A stretch of DNA of 64,000 nt from NCBI GenBank assembly GCA_036675505.1, contig JAKFEW010000046.1, positions 1-64,000 of the forward strand, written 5' to 3'. The notes under the pieces were generated by a model. The model saw nothing but the letters and a program-made list of their open reading frames with translations, was not told the origin of the DNA and did no database searches. Source of the DNA: JAKFEW01 sp036675505. Its GTDB lineage: Bacteria; Cyanobacteriota; Sericytochromatia; S15B-MN24; JAQBPE01. The position numbers and the translations under genes are program-made. Shown here piece by piece: positions 6,533-16,250 of the stretch (its first letter is position 1; each line of letters opens with the position of its first letter).

Positions 6533-9517
6533 ATGACGAAGCCCGCGACAACGAAGCCCGCCAAGACCCCCAAGCCCGAAAAGCTCGCAGAGGCCCCGAA
6601 AGCGGCCAAGACGACTCGCGCGGCCAAGACGACCGAAACGGCCGTGAAGACGAAGGCGGCGGCGACCGCGAAGGTGGCGAAGCCCGTCAAGGTGGCTGAG
6701 CCGGCGAAGCCGGCAGCCGCGAAGAAGGCCGTGGCGAAGAAGGCCGTGGCGAAGACGCCGGCCAAACCGCCCGCCAAGGCGCCGGCGAAGACCGCGGCCA
6801 AGACGCCCGTCGAGGCACCGCCCAAGGCACCCAAGGCGCCCAAGAAGCCCGCTGTCGACGTCGTCGCGCAGTTCGCGGCGAAACAGAAATTCCCGCTCGA
6901 CGAGTTCCAGCTCGAGGCCATGCGCGCCCTCGAAGAGGGTCGCTCCGTCCTCGTTTCGGCGCCGACCGGATCCGGCAAGACGATCGTGGCCGAGTTCGCG
7001 ATCTTCCTCGCGCGGCACTACGGGCGCCGCTGCATCTACACCACGCCGCTCAAGGCGCTCTCGAACCAGAAGTTCCGCGATCTCCGCCAGGACATGGGCG
7101 ACGACGTCGGCCTGGTGACGGGCGACGTCGTGATCAACCCGCAGGCGCCGGTGCTGATCATGACGACCGAAATCTTGCGCAACATGCTCCAGGTGGACCC
7201 GACGCAGGTCGACGACGTCTCGCACGTCGTGCTCGACGAGGCGCACTACATCGGCGCGGACGGCCGCGGCACGGTGTGGGAGGAGACGATCGTCTTCCTC
7301 GGCAAGGACACGCGCATCGTCGCTTTGTCGGCCACGATTCCGAACGCCGACGAGCTCGCGACCTGGGTGTCCGAGGTCCACATGCCGATGGACGTGATCC
7401 TCCACCTCGAGCGCCCCGTCCCGCTCGAGCCATTCGTCTTCATCGAAAAGGCGGAGCCGCTCTTCGACAAGCGTGGCCGCATGCGGATCAAGTCCTTCGG
7501 CCGCGAGCGCGACGGCTGGGTGGAAGAGCCGATGTCGAGCGCGGTGGTGCGCGACCTGCACCAGAAGGGCATGACGCCCGCGATCTTCTTCGTCTTCTCG
7601 CGGCTCGGCTGCGAGCGCGAGGCGATCGAGACGATCCGCACGAGCGGCGACCTCACCTCCAAGGCCGAGAAGAAGGCGATCGAGAAAGCCGTGCAGGCGG
7701 CGATCGCCCACACGCCCGGCATGATGACTTCCAACGCCACCAAGGCCTGGCTCGAGCGCCTGCCCTCGGGCGTGGCGCCCCACCATGCGGGCCTGCTGCC
7801 GCCGCTCAAGCTCCTGATCGAAGAGCTGTACCAGGCCAACCTCCTCAAGGTCGTCTTCGCCACGGAGACGCTGGCGGCCGGCATCAACATGCCGGCCCGC
7901 ACGGTCGTCATCACGAGCCTCTCGAAGCGCACGGACGAGGGCCACCGCATGCTGACGGTCGGCGAGTTCGCCCAGATGACCGGCCGCGCCGGCCGGCGCG
8001 GCATGGACACGGTCGGCTACGGCGTGGTCTACGGCAGCCACCGCTACAAGGTGGAGGACGTGGCCGCGCTCTTCAAGGGCCAGGCCGAGCCGCTGCGCAG
8101 CCGCTTCACGCTGAACTACAACATGGTCATCAACCTGACCCACCAGTACGATGAGCTCCAGGCCCGGCGCATCGTCGAGCAATGCTTCTCGCAGTTCCAG
8201 AACAACGCGACGGTGGGCCACCTGCGGACCCTGCGCGACCACGCGAAGACCAAGCTCGCGGGCCGCGACACGCGCTGCCCGAAGTTCCCGGAGGAGCATG
8301 AGCGCAGCGTCATTCTGCCCCAATACCTCGCGAACAAGCGCCGCTGGGACGAAGGCTCGGACAACGTGAAGGACCTCGAGAAGGGCCTGCGCGGCCAGAA
8401 CGAGAAGGAGGCCGATCGGGCGATCCTCGCGGCGCCTTTCAACTCGTTCGTGGTCGTGAAGCGCGCCGCCGCGCCGCGCGCCGAAGTCGCGATCCTGCTC
8501 GACAAATACAAATCGAAGAAGGGCCTCCAATTCGGCGCCTTGCTCGGCTCGGGCCACGTGATCCGCCTCGGCGGCCGCGACCTCGTGCTGGCCACCGGCG
8601 CTGCCGTGAAGGGCGTGCCCGACGACCTTCGCTTCGCGGCCGAGCCGATGAGCTACCTGCAGCTCAAGCGGGTGAAGCTCGATCCGAAGACCTGGAACAG
8701 CTGGCTCGACCAGGCCGGCATCGATCCCGAGGCGCTGATCCCGCCCAGCAAAGAGCCGCCCAAGCTGGTGGCCGCACGGCGCGTGCTCGAAGAGGCGGAG
8801 GCGGATTGGCAGGCATCGACCTGCTACAACTGCAACAAGCTCAACCTCTGCAAGGCCGAAGAGAAGGACCTGTTCCGCCTGCGCAAGGACGTCAAGAGCT
8901 ACGAGGAGCAGATCGAGGCGATCCGCGGCAAGTTCTGGCACCAGTTCAAGGCGCTGCGGACCGTGCTCGAGCGTGGCGATTTCCTGCGCGGCCGCGAGCT
9001 GCTGCCGCGGGGCGTCGCCCTCGCCAACCTGCGCACGCAGAACGAGCTCGTGGCGGCCGATACCCTGGCGTCGGGCCTGCTCGAGGGCCTCGACCCGGCC
9101 GAGCTCGCGGCCGTCGTCAGCGTGATGATCGCCGAGCCGCCGCGCGGGCGCATGGCGTGGCGTCCGCTGCGCTACAGCCAGCGCGTGTACAACATCACGG
9201 AGCAGATGGTCGATCTCGCGACGCACCTCGACAAGATCGAGGACCGGGTGCAGAAGGAGTTCGGCGACCCGAACCCCTCATGCATGGTCGCGACCGAGTA
9301 CGCGGGCATGGTCCAGGCCTGGGCCTCCGGCCACGCGTGGGCCCACGTGGTCGAGATGGCCGGCATCGACGAAGGCCAGCTGGTGCGCCACCTGCGCCAG
9401 GTGATCGATATGCTCAACCAGATCAAGGACGTGCCGGGCAACAGCCGGTCATTCGGCGATCGCGTGATGGAGGCGATTGGCGCCGTCGACCGCGACATCG
9501 TGAAGGAAGTCTTCTAA
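6533..9517 (+). CDS. Ski2/HelY-type DEAH helicase with DSHCT C-terminus and H1-like tail
   Basis: About 994 residues. ATG 6533 is preferred over ATG 6521 because GGAGG sits five bases upstream. Residues 1-110 are a Lys/Ala/Pro/Thr-rich tail resembling histone H1/AlgP-type tails. The helicase core follows: Walker A SAPTGSGKT (142-150), DEAH (235-238), SAT (266-268), motif VI QMTGRAGRRG (481-490). A Cys cluster (C764, C767, C773) and the DSHCT-type helical region complete the HelY-like architecture known from Actinobacteria and Cyanobacteria. It presumably unwinds structured RNA. Its stop lies four bases from the convergent stop of the next gene, with no terminator between. Confidence 0.92.
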   Translation: MTKPATTKPAKTPKPEKLAEAPKAAKTTRAAKTTETAVKTKAAATAKVAKPVKVAEPAKPAAAKKAVAKKAVAKTPAKPPAKAPAKTAAKTPVEAPPKAPKAPKKPAVDVVAQFAAKQKFPLDEFQLEAMRALEEGRSVLVSAPTGSGKTIVAEFAIFLARHYGRRCIYTTPLKALSNQKFRDLRQDMGDDVGLVTGDVVINPQAPVLIMTTEILRNMLQVDPTQVDDVSHVVLDEAHYIGADGRGTVWEETIVFLGKDTRIVALSATIPNADELATWVSEVHMPMDVILHLERPVPLEPFVFIEKAEPLFDKRGRMRIKSFGRERDGWVEEPMSSAVVRDLHQKGMTPAIFFVFSRLGCEREAIETIRTSGDLTSKAEKKAIEKAVQAAIAHTPGMMTSNATKAWLERLPSGVAPHHAGLLPPLKLLIEELYQANLLKVVFATETLAAGINMPARTVVITSLSKRTDEGHRMLTVGEFAQMTGRAGRRGMDTVGYGVVYGSHRYKVEDVAALFKGQAEPLRSRFTLNYNMVINLTHQYDELQARRIVEQCFSQFQNNATVGHLRTLRDHAKTKLAGRDTRCPKFPEEHERSVILPQYLANKRRWDEGSDNVKDLEKGLRGQNEKEADRAILAAPFNSFVVVKRAAAPRAEVAILLDKYKSKKGLQFGALLGSGHVIRLGGRDLVLATGAAVKGVPDDLRFAAEPMSYLQLKRVKLDPKTWNSWLDQAGIDPEALIPPSKEPPKLVAARRVLEEAEADWQASTCYNCNKLNLCKAEEKDLFRLRKDVKSYEEQIEAIRGKFWHQFKALRTVLERGDFLRGRELLPRGVALANLRTQNELVAADTLASGLLEGLDPAELAAVVSVMIAEPPRGRMAWRPLRYSQRVYNITEQMVDLATHLDKIEDRVQKEFGDPNPSCMVATEYAGMVQAWASGHAWAHVVEMAGIDEGQLVRHLRQVIDMLNQIKDVPGNSRSFGDRVMEAIGAVDRDIVKEVF

Positions 9518-9521
9518 GGAA

Positions 9522-11246
9522 TCAGAAGTCTTCCTGCGGCAGCACGAGGCGCGGCACGGCCAGCGCCTTGAGGCTGCCGGCGCCGGTCAGCGTGAAGCGT
9601 GGCGCGAGCAGGCCGTCGGGCAGGCGGAAGTAGCGCGCGGTGTAGGGCCGCAGCGCGAAGCGCTCGCGGCCGGGCAGATCGAGCGGCGCCGTATCGAAGC
9701 CCGTCAGCGAGGTCGCGCCGTTGGCGCCGCGCATCTGCAACGAGGCGTACTCGTGGTGCGGGTTTTCGGCCTGGGGCAGGCCATCGAGCAAGTTGGCCAT
9801 CGCCCAGTCGTGGAAGACCCGCGCGAGCGTCAGGCCCCGCTTGCCGAGCACCTCGTCGAGGTTCTTGATGCCCAGCTTGGCGCTGGTGACGATCTCCTTG
9901 ATGATCGACTCCGAGAAGCGATCCGCGAGATAGACCATGAACAGGTAGACAGGGCCGTAGCCGATGCCCTCGGGGTTGTTCTTCCAGTCGACCAGCGAAA
10001 AGGCGTCCGGCTCCTGCTGGTAGCGCTTCACGTGGTTGGCGAGCACCTCGCCGCCCGCCTTGAGGCCGAAGCCGTTGGCCTCGATGGCGTACATCGCCAT
10101 CCCCTCGTCGATCCAGAGGTCATCGGAGCTCTTGTTCCGGCCCACCATCACCTTCTGGTTGAAGTTGATCATATGCTGGAACTCGTGGGCGATCGTGCCG
10201 AGGTAGTCATCCTTCGAGCCCTGGAGCACGATGCGCGACGAGACGTAGAGCATCTCCTTCACGTTGCTGTGCTTGAAGACGGCCGGCGAGTCCGGCTTGG
10301 GGGCGAACTCGTCGCGCTGCGAGAAGTAGCCGAGCGTGGTGTCGCGGCCATAGTTGCCCACGGCTGGCGTGAGCAGAATGAAGACGCGGCCGTCGTTGTC
10401 GATGCCGGGATTGGGCTCGCCACCGAACAGGCGGGTGTTGGTGGGGTAAATCGCCTCGTCGAAGGCCTTCGCGATCTCCCTGGCGCGCGTGGCGATCGGC
10501 GAGGCCTCGAGCGGGTTCGCGAGCGTGTCCTGGTCCACGACCACGTAGCAGTGAGCGCCGACCTCCTGCACCTTGGCGGTGATCTGCGCCTCCTTGAACG
10601 TCTCGCCTTCGAAGGACGTGATGACCCAGAAGGAAAGCGCCGTGCCCTTCGCGAGCCCGCCGGTCTGCTGTACCGCGTAGCGCGGGGCCTGTGCCATGGG
10701 CGGGATCGGCAGCCCGGCCTGCCAGCGCCGGAAGGCCATGTGCGCGTCCGCGTCGCCCACGCTCCTCACCCCGTAGGCGCGCGAGCCGCCGCGATAGGCC
10801 AGGCCTGACGCGTCTTCGCCGGCGAGCGCGAGCTCGGTGACCGGCGAGGGCATGACGGCGCTCAAGACCAGGAAGTTCTGGGTCTCGGCGGCGAGGCCGA
10901 TGCTGCCCATCGGGTTGATCGCGACAGGCTGGGCGGCGATGTCCGGGAAGGCCGCACCGGGCGTGCCGAGCGGCGGCGTCTGGCCAGGTGCCATCGTGGG
11001 GAAGGCGCTGCGCCTCACCGACGGCGTGCGGCCGGCCGAGGGCCCGGTGAGCCGCGCGCCGGTGGCGCCGCCACTCAAGGTGGCGAGCGGCGACGGCTCG
11101 GGCGTGGAGGCCGCGCTGCGCGGCGCGCCGCGCTTCTTGGTGCCGGCCCCGGCGGACACGGAGCTCGCGGGCGAGCCGAAGCAGCCTCCCGCGAGAAGCG
11201 AGGCGGCCAACAGGGCAGCGAGGAGTGGGCGTCCGGGACGGTCCAT
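9522..11246 (-). CDS. M30 (hyicolysin)-like zinc metalloprotease lipoprotein
   Basis: 574 residues with lipobox LAGG-C (Cys22) and a Ser/Pro/Ala-rich linker to about residue 110. The zinc site is TIAHEFQHMINF (HEFQH at 354-358) followed by WIDEGMA with the probable third ligand Glu381. This matches the M30/hyicolysin type, in which the HEFQHMINFNQ string is characteristic. It probably acts on extracellular or periplasmic protein from a membrane anchor. The start at 11246 has AAAGG upstream. It lies 63 bases downstream of the SDR gene on the same strand, with a hairpin between them, so it may have separate transcription. Confidence 0.85.
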   Translation of the reverse strand: MDRPGRPLLAALLAASLLAGGCFGSPASSVSAGAGTKKRGAPRSAASTPEPSPLATLSGGATGARLTGPSAGRTPSVRRSAFPTMAPGQTPPLGTPGAAFPDIAAQPVAINPMGSIGLAAETQNFLVLSAVMPSPVTELALAGEDASGLAYRGGSRAYGVRSVGDADAHMAFRRWQAGLPIPPMAQAPRYAVQQTGGLAKGTALSFWVITSFEGETFKEAQITAKVQEVGAHCYVVVDQDTLANPLEASPIATRAREIAKAFDEAIYPTNTRLFGGEPNPGIDNDGRVFILLTPAVGNYGRDTTLGYFSQRDEFAPKPDSPAVFKHSNVKEMLYVSSRIVLQGSKDDYLGTIAHEFQHMINFNQKVMVGRNKSSDDLWIDEGMAMYAIEANGFGLKAGGEVLANHVKRYQQEPDAFSLVDWKNNPEGIGYGPVYLFMVYLADRFSESIIKEIVTSAKLGIKNLDEVLGKRGLTLARVFHDWAMANLLDGLPQAENPHHEYASLQMRGANGATSLTGFDTAPLDLPGRERFALRPYTARYFRLPDGLLAPRFTLTGAGSLKALAVPRLVLPQEDF

Positions 11247-11258
11247 ATCGACCTTTAT

Positions 11259-11279
11259 AGGCCCCGGCGGGCGGGGCCT
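11259..11279 (-). terminator. Terminator-like hairpin after the SDR gene
   Basis: AGGCCCC (11259-11265) pairs with GGGGCCT (11273-11279) around a 7-base loop, in the gap between the SDR gene and the metalloprotease. No U-run follows on the minus strand. Confidence 0.3.
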
Positions 11280-11309
11280 TGTCGGCCATGTACCCTTCGA
11301 GCGGGCCGG

Positions 11310-12272
11310 CTAACCCCCGGCCGCCCCCTGAAGACGGGCGCCCCAGCCTTCGTACGCGAACATGTCCGTGAGCGTTTCGAGGCCCGGAGCGAGCCCGAGC
11401 GCGCGCGGGTTCGTCGTCGCATAGCGGAAGTGGCGCTGGGCGAGACAGAAACGATCCCATGACGTCATCCGATCGCCCACGAGCGAGGCGACGAGCGGAG
11501 CGAGCGGCGTCAGGTCGATGCTCGTTCCGCGCCTCCCTTCGGTCGCCGGCTTGCCGCGCGGGAGGCCGTGGAGCCCGCACAGCTCGCCGAGCACGGCCTC
11601 GACGGTCTGCGCCGCGTTGCCCGCCACCAGGTCGGCCGCGGGGCGTGGGCGCTCGAGCAGCGCGAGGACCATCCGCGCGAGGTCGCGCGCGTGGATCAGG
11701 TGAAAGGTGCCGTCGAGCGTGAACCGGCGCGCGATCCAGAGCCAGCGCCCGACGTCGGGCAGCGCCCGGCCCAGGTGCGAGGCCGGGTGGCGCCCCTCGC
11801 CCGCCACGATCAGCGTGGGGAAGAGGGTCATGACGTGGTCGTGGGCCGGCAGGGCGCGCAGCCCGCTGTAGGCCAGGTACTTGCTGCGGATGTAGTCCGT
11901 GCCGAGCGTCACGGCCTCCGGCAGCGGGCGGTTGGTCTCATCGAGGATGCTCGCCGTCGAGAAGTACACCATCGGCTTGCCGAGCCGGGCGAGGGCGAGC
12001 GTGGCGTCGACGTTCACGGGGTAGGCTACGGGGTCGCCCCAGGCCGTCGCGAGGTGGACGATCGCGTCGACATGGGCGAAGGCCGCGGCGCTGCCGGCGA
12101 GGTCGGCGACGTCGCCCGTCACGAACGTCACGCGGTCTTCCGGCACGGCCCAGCGGAACCTGGCCGGATCGCGCACCAGCGCCTCGATGCGCCAGGCGCC
12201 GGCCTCGAGCAGGGCCTCGACGACGTGGTGGCCGACGCAGCCCGTGGCACCGGTGACGAGGACGGTCTTCAT
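11310..12272 (-). CDS. NAD-dependent epimerase/dehydratase (extended SDR)
   Basis: 320 residues. The N-terminal Rossmann motif TGATGCVG (7-14), a STAS stretch (105-108) and YIRSK (Tyr127, Lys131) are the nucleotide site and catalytic Tyr/Lys of extended SDRs. Such enzymes act on nucleotide sugars or small hydroxy/keto substrates; the substrate is not evident. Start MKTVLV at 12272 is preferred because the longer reading adds a basic, unstructured extension that overlaps the ABC-F gene. The distance to the ABC-F stop is 16 bases, so they are probably co-transcribed. The Shine-Dalgarno is weak. Confidence 0.85.
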   Translation of the reverse strand: MKTVLVTGATGCVGHHVVEALLEAGAWRIEALVRDPARFRWAVPEDRVTFVTGDVADLAGSAAAFAHVDAIVHLATAWGDPVAYPVNVDATLALARLGKPMVYFSTASILDETNRPLPEAVTLGTDYIRSKYLAYSGLRALPAHDHVMTLFPTLIVAGEGRHPASHLGRALPDVGRWLWIARRFTLDGTFHLIHARDLARMVLALLERPRPAADLVAGNAAQTVEAVLGELCGLHGLPRGKPATEGRRGTSIDLTPLAPLVASLVGDRMTSWDRFCLAQRHFRYATTNPRALGLAPGLETLTDMFAYEGWGARLQGAAGG

Positions 12273-12288
12273 TCGGACGTGGCCGCCA

Positions 12289-14235
<1,947 letters not shown>

Positions 14236-14266
14236 GGTACCATCCGGAAGGCCGAGGAGGTGGACG

Positions 14267-15472
14267 ATGGCCCGAGCCTGCCTTTGGATTACCGCATTCA
14301 TGCTCGGCGCCTGCGCCGGACCCGGCGGCGACAACGGAGGCGCCGCGGCGCCATCGCCTGCGGAAGCCATGGTGGGCGATGCCGCCGCCGACCCGCCGGG
14401 TGGCGCACCGGCGCGCGCGGTCACGCTCGATCGCGTGTTTCCCCGGCTCACCTTCGCCCAGCCCACCGACCTCCAGGCGCCCGCCGACGGCAGCGGCCGC
14501 CTGTTCGTGCTCGAGCAGGCGGGCACGATCCGGGTCTTCGCGAACGACGCGAACGCGACAGCGGCCCGGATCTTCCTCGACCTGACGGCCAAGGTGGCGT
14601 CCGGCGGCGAGATGGGCCTGCTCGGCCTGGCGTTCCACCCGCAATTCAAGACCAATCGCCAATTCTACGTGAACTACACGGCGGATGGCCCGCGCCGCAC
14701 GGTCATCAGCCGCTTCACGGCCAAGGCGGACAACCCGAGCGACGCCGACCCGGCCAGCGAGACGCTGGTGTTGACCTTCAACCAGCCCTACGCCAATCAC
14801 AACGGCGGCCAGCTGGCCTTCGGCCCCGACGGCTTCCTCTACGTCGGCACCGGCGACGGCGGTTGGGCCGGCGACCCGCACGGGAACGGCCAGAACAAGG
14901 CCACCCTGCTCGGCAAGCTGCTGCGCCTCGACGTGGATCGCCCGGCCGGCGGCAAGGCCTATGGCATCCCGGCCGACAACCCCTTCGCGAGCGGCGGCGG
15001 CAGCCCCGAGGTCTTCGCCTGGGGCCTGCGCAACCTCTGGCGGTTCAGCTTCGACGCAGAGACCGGGCGGATCTGGGGCGCCGACGTCGGCCAGAACAAG
15101 CTCGAGGAGGTCGACCTCCTCGAGAAAGGCAAGAACTACGGCTGGAACGTGATGGAAGGGACCAGCTGCTACCGGTCGCTGGGCTGCGACAAGTCGCCCT
15201 ACGTGCTGCCGGTGGCCGAGTACGGGCGTGACGATGGGCTTTCGATCACGGGCGGCTACGTGTACCGCGGCAAGGCCGCCCCGGCTCTGGCGGGCCAATA
15301 CATTTACGGCGACTACGGCTCGGGCAAGATCTGGGCGCTGCCGTATGGCGGCAAGCCGCGCCTGCTGCTGGACAGTGAGCTCAACCCCTCGACGTTCGGC
15401 GTCGACGCCAACCGCGAGCTGTATCTCGCCGACCATAGCGGGGGAGGTCTGTGGCGCTTCAAGCCCGAATGA
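14267..15472 (+). CDS. Glucose/sorbosone dehydrogenase-like (PQQ-type beta-propeller) lipoprotein
   Basis: 401 residues. The ATG at 14267 has GAGGAGG eight bases upstream. The signal peptide ends LGAC (Cys16), a lipobox. The body is a soluble quinoprotein glucose dehydrogenase-type six-bladed propeller (PF07995): GGEMGLLGLAFHPQF, NHNGGQLAFGPDGFLYVGTGDGG, GLRNLWRFSFD, and ITGGYVYRG are family strings. It would oxidise aldoses outside the cytoplasm with PQQ. No PQQ biosynthesis genes are in the window, unless the SPASM protein at 27768-28844 is considered, and that lacks PqqE context. Divergent from uup. Confidence 0.88.
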   Translation: MARACLWITAFMLGACAGPGGDNGGAAAPSPAEAMVGDAAADPPGGAPARAVTLDRVFPRLTFAQPTDLQAPADGSGRLFVLEQAGTIRVFANDANATAARIFLDLTAKVASGGEMGLLGLAFHPQFKTNRQFYVNYTADGPRRTVISRFTAKADNPSDADPASETLVLTFNQPYANHNGGQLAFGPDGFLYVGTGDGGWAGDPHGNGQNKATLLGKLLRLDVDRPAGGKAYGIPADNPFASGGGSPEVFAWGLRNLWRFSFDAETGRIWGADVGQNKLEEVDLLEKGKNYGWNVMEGTSCYRSLGCDKSPYVLPVAEYGRDDGLSITGGYVYRGKAAPALAGQYIYGDYGSGKIWALPYGGKPRLLLDSELNPSTFGVDANRELYLADHSGGGLWRFKPE

Positions 15473-15632
15473 CGGTCAAAGCGGCGGGAACGATTCTCCT
15501 GGCCGCTACTTTGGAGGGACCTCGACATGGAGAAAACCCTGCGCGTTTGTGTCGAAGGAAGCCGATGCGCCCGAAAGGCGCCCGCCCTAATATGACCCCT
15601 CAGTGGTGTTTGACCACGAGGGAGGAAATCAG

Positions 15633-16211
15633 GTGACACAAACGATCCGGACCGCCCTGGCCGCGGCGGCCGCCACGGCATTGGTCGCGTCATGCGGCAC
15701 CTCGCCGCAGCCTCGCACTGCCGAGGTCGGCGGCGCGGCCCACAAGGCGGCGCGCTACCACACGCTGCAGACGGACGCCGCGTGCGCGTGCAACGCCGCG
15801 TTCGCCACGGCGGAGGGCCTGGGCATCGGCTCCACCACCCACACCTACGCGACCACCTTCGGCGTCGTGGACGCCAGCTCCGGGGACCTGGCGCAGGTGC
15901 AGGTCGCCATCTATGACCGCTCCAGGACCCCGGCGGACCTCAGTCTCTTTGGCAACAGCGAGGGGGATGTCACCATCGCCGGCCCCATTGTGACGATCAC
16001 CAGCGTGCTCATCAGGAGCGCGGGGCAATACCCGGGGCCCAATCTTGTTCCCGTCGTCATCACCCTCGACGCCTCCACGGGCGTCTTGAACTTGACCTTC
16101 AACAACGTGCCGACGTTCACGGGCCCCGCCGTCCCATACGGCGTGATCCCGGGCTCATGCCTGCGGCCGCCGTTCCTGCCGATCCCGGAGCCGCCGGACG
16201 ATACCATGTAG
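15633..16211 (+). CDS. Small lipoprotein, RYxTL-CAC family member A
   Basis: 192 residues from GTG 15633, which has GGAGG seven bases upstream; the longer ATG reading lacks a Shine-Dalgarno. Lipobox VASC (Cys21). After a short linker comes ARYHTLQTDAACACNAAF, followed by a beta-rich domain and a Pro-rich tail ending PEPPDDTM. The same pattern (ARYxTL...CACxxAF) occurs in the lipoprotein at 26923-27627, so the two are paralogues. The closely spaced Cys pair could form a disulphide or bind a ligand (inference). I do not recognise the family. Confidence 0.8.
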   Translation: MTQTIRTALAAAAATALVASCGTSPQPRTAEVGGAAHKAARYHTLQTDAACACNAAFATAEGLGIGSTTHTYATTFGVVDASSGDLAQVQVAIYDRSRTPADLSLFGNSEGDVTIAGPIVTITSVLIRSAGQYPGPNLVPVVITLDASTGVLNLTFNNVPTFTGPAVPYGVIPGSCLRPPFLPIPEPPDDTM

Positions 16212-16250
16212 GAATGTGGGGAAGAAGTCGACGCTGCTGAGCGCCCGCGC

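Noticed and set aside
6443..9226. Very long minus-strand frame opposite the DSHCT helicase
   Set aside because: High GC keeps the antisense frame open. The product is a mirror-like His/Arg/Leu-rich sequence with no domain, while the plus strand encodes a complete helicase.
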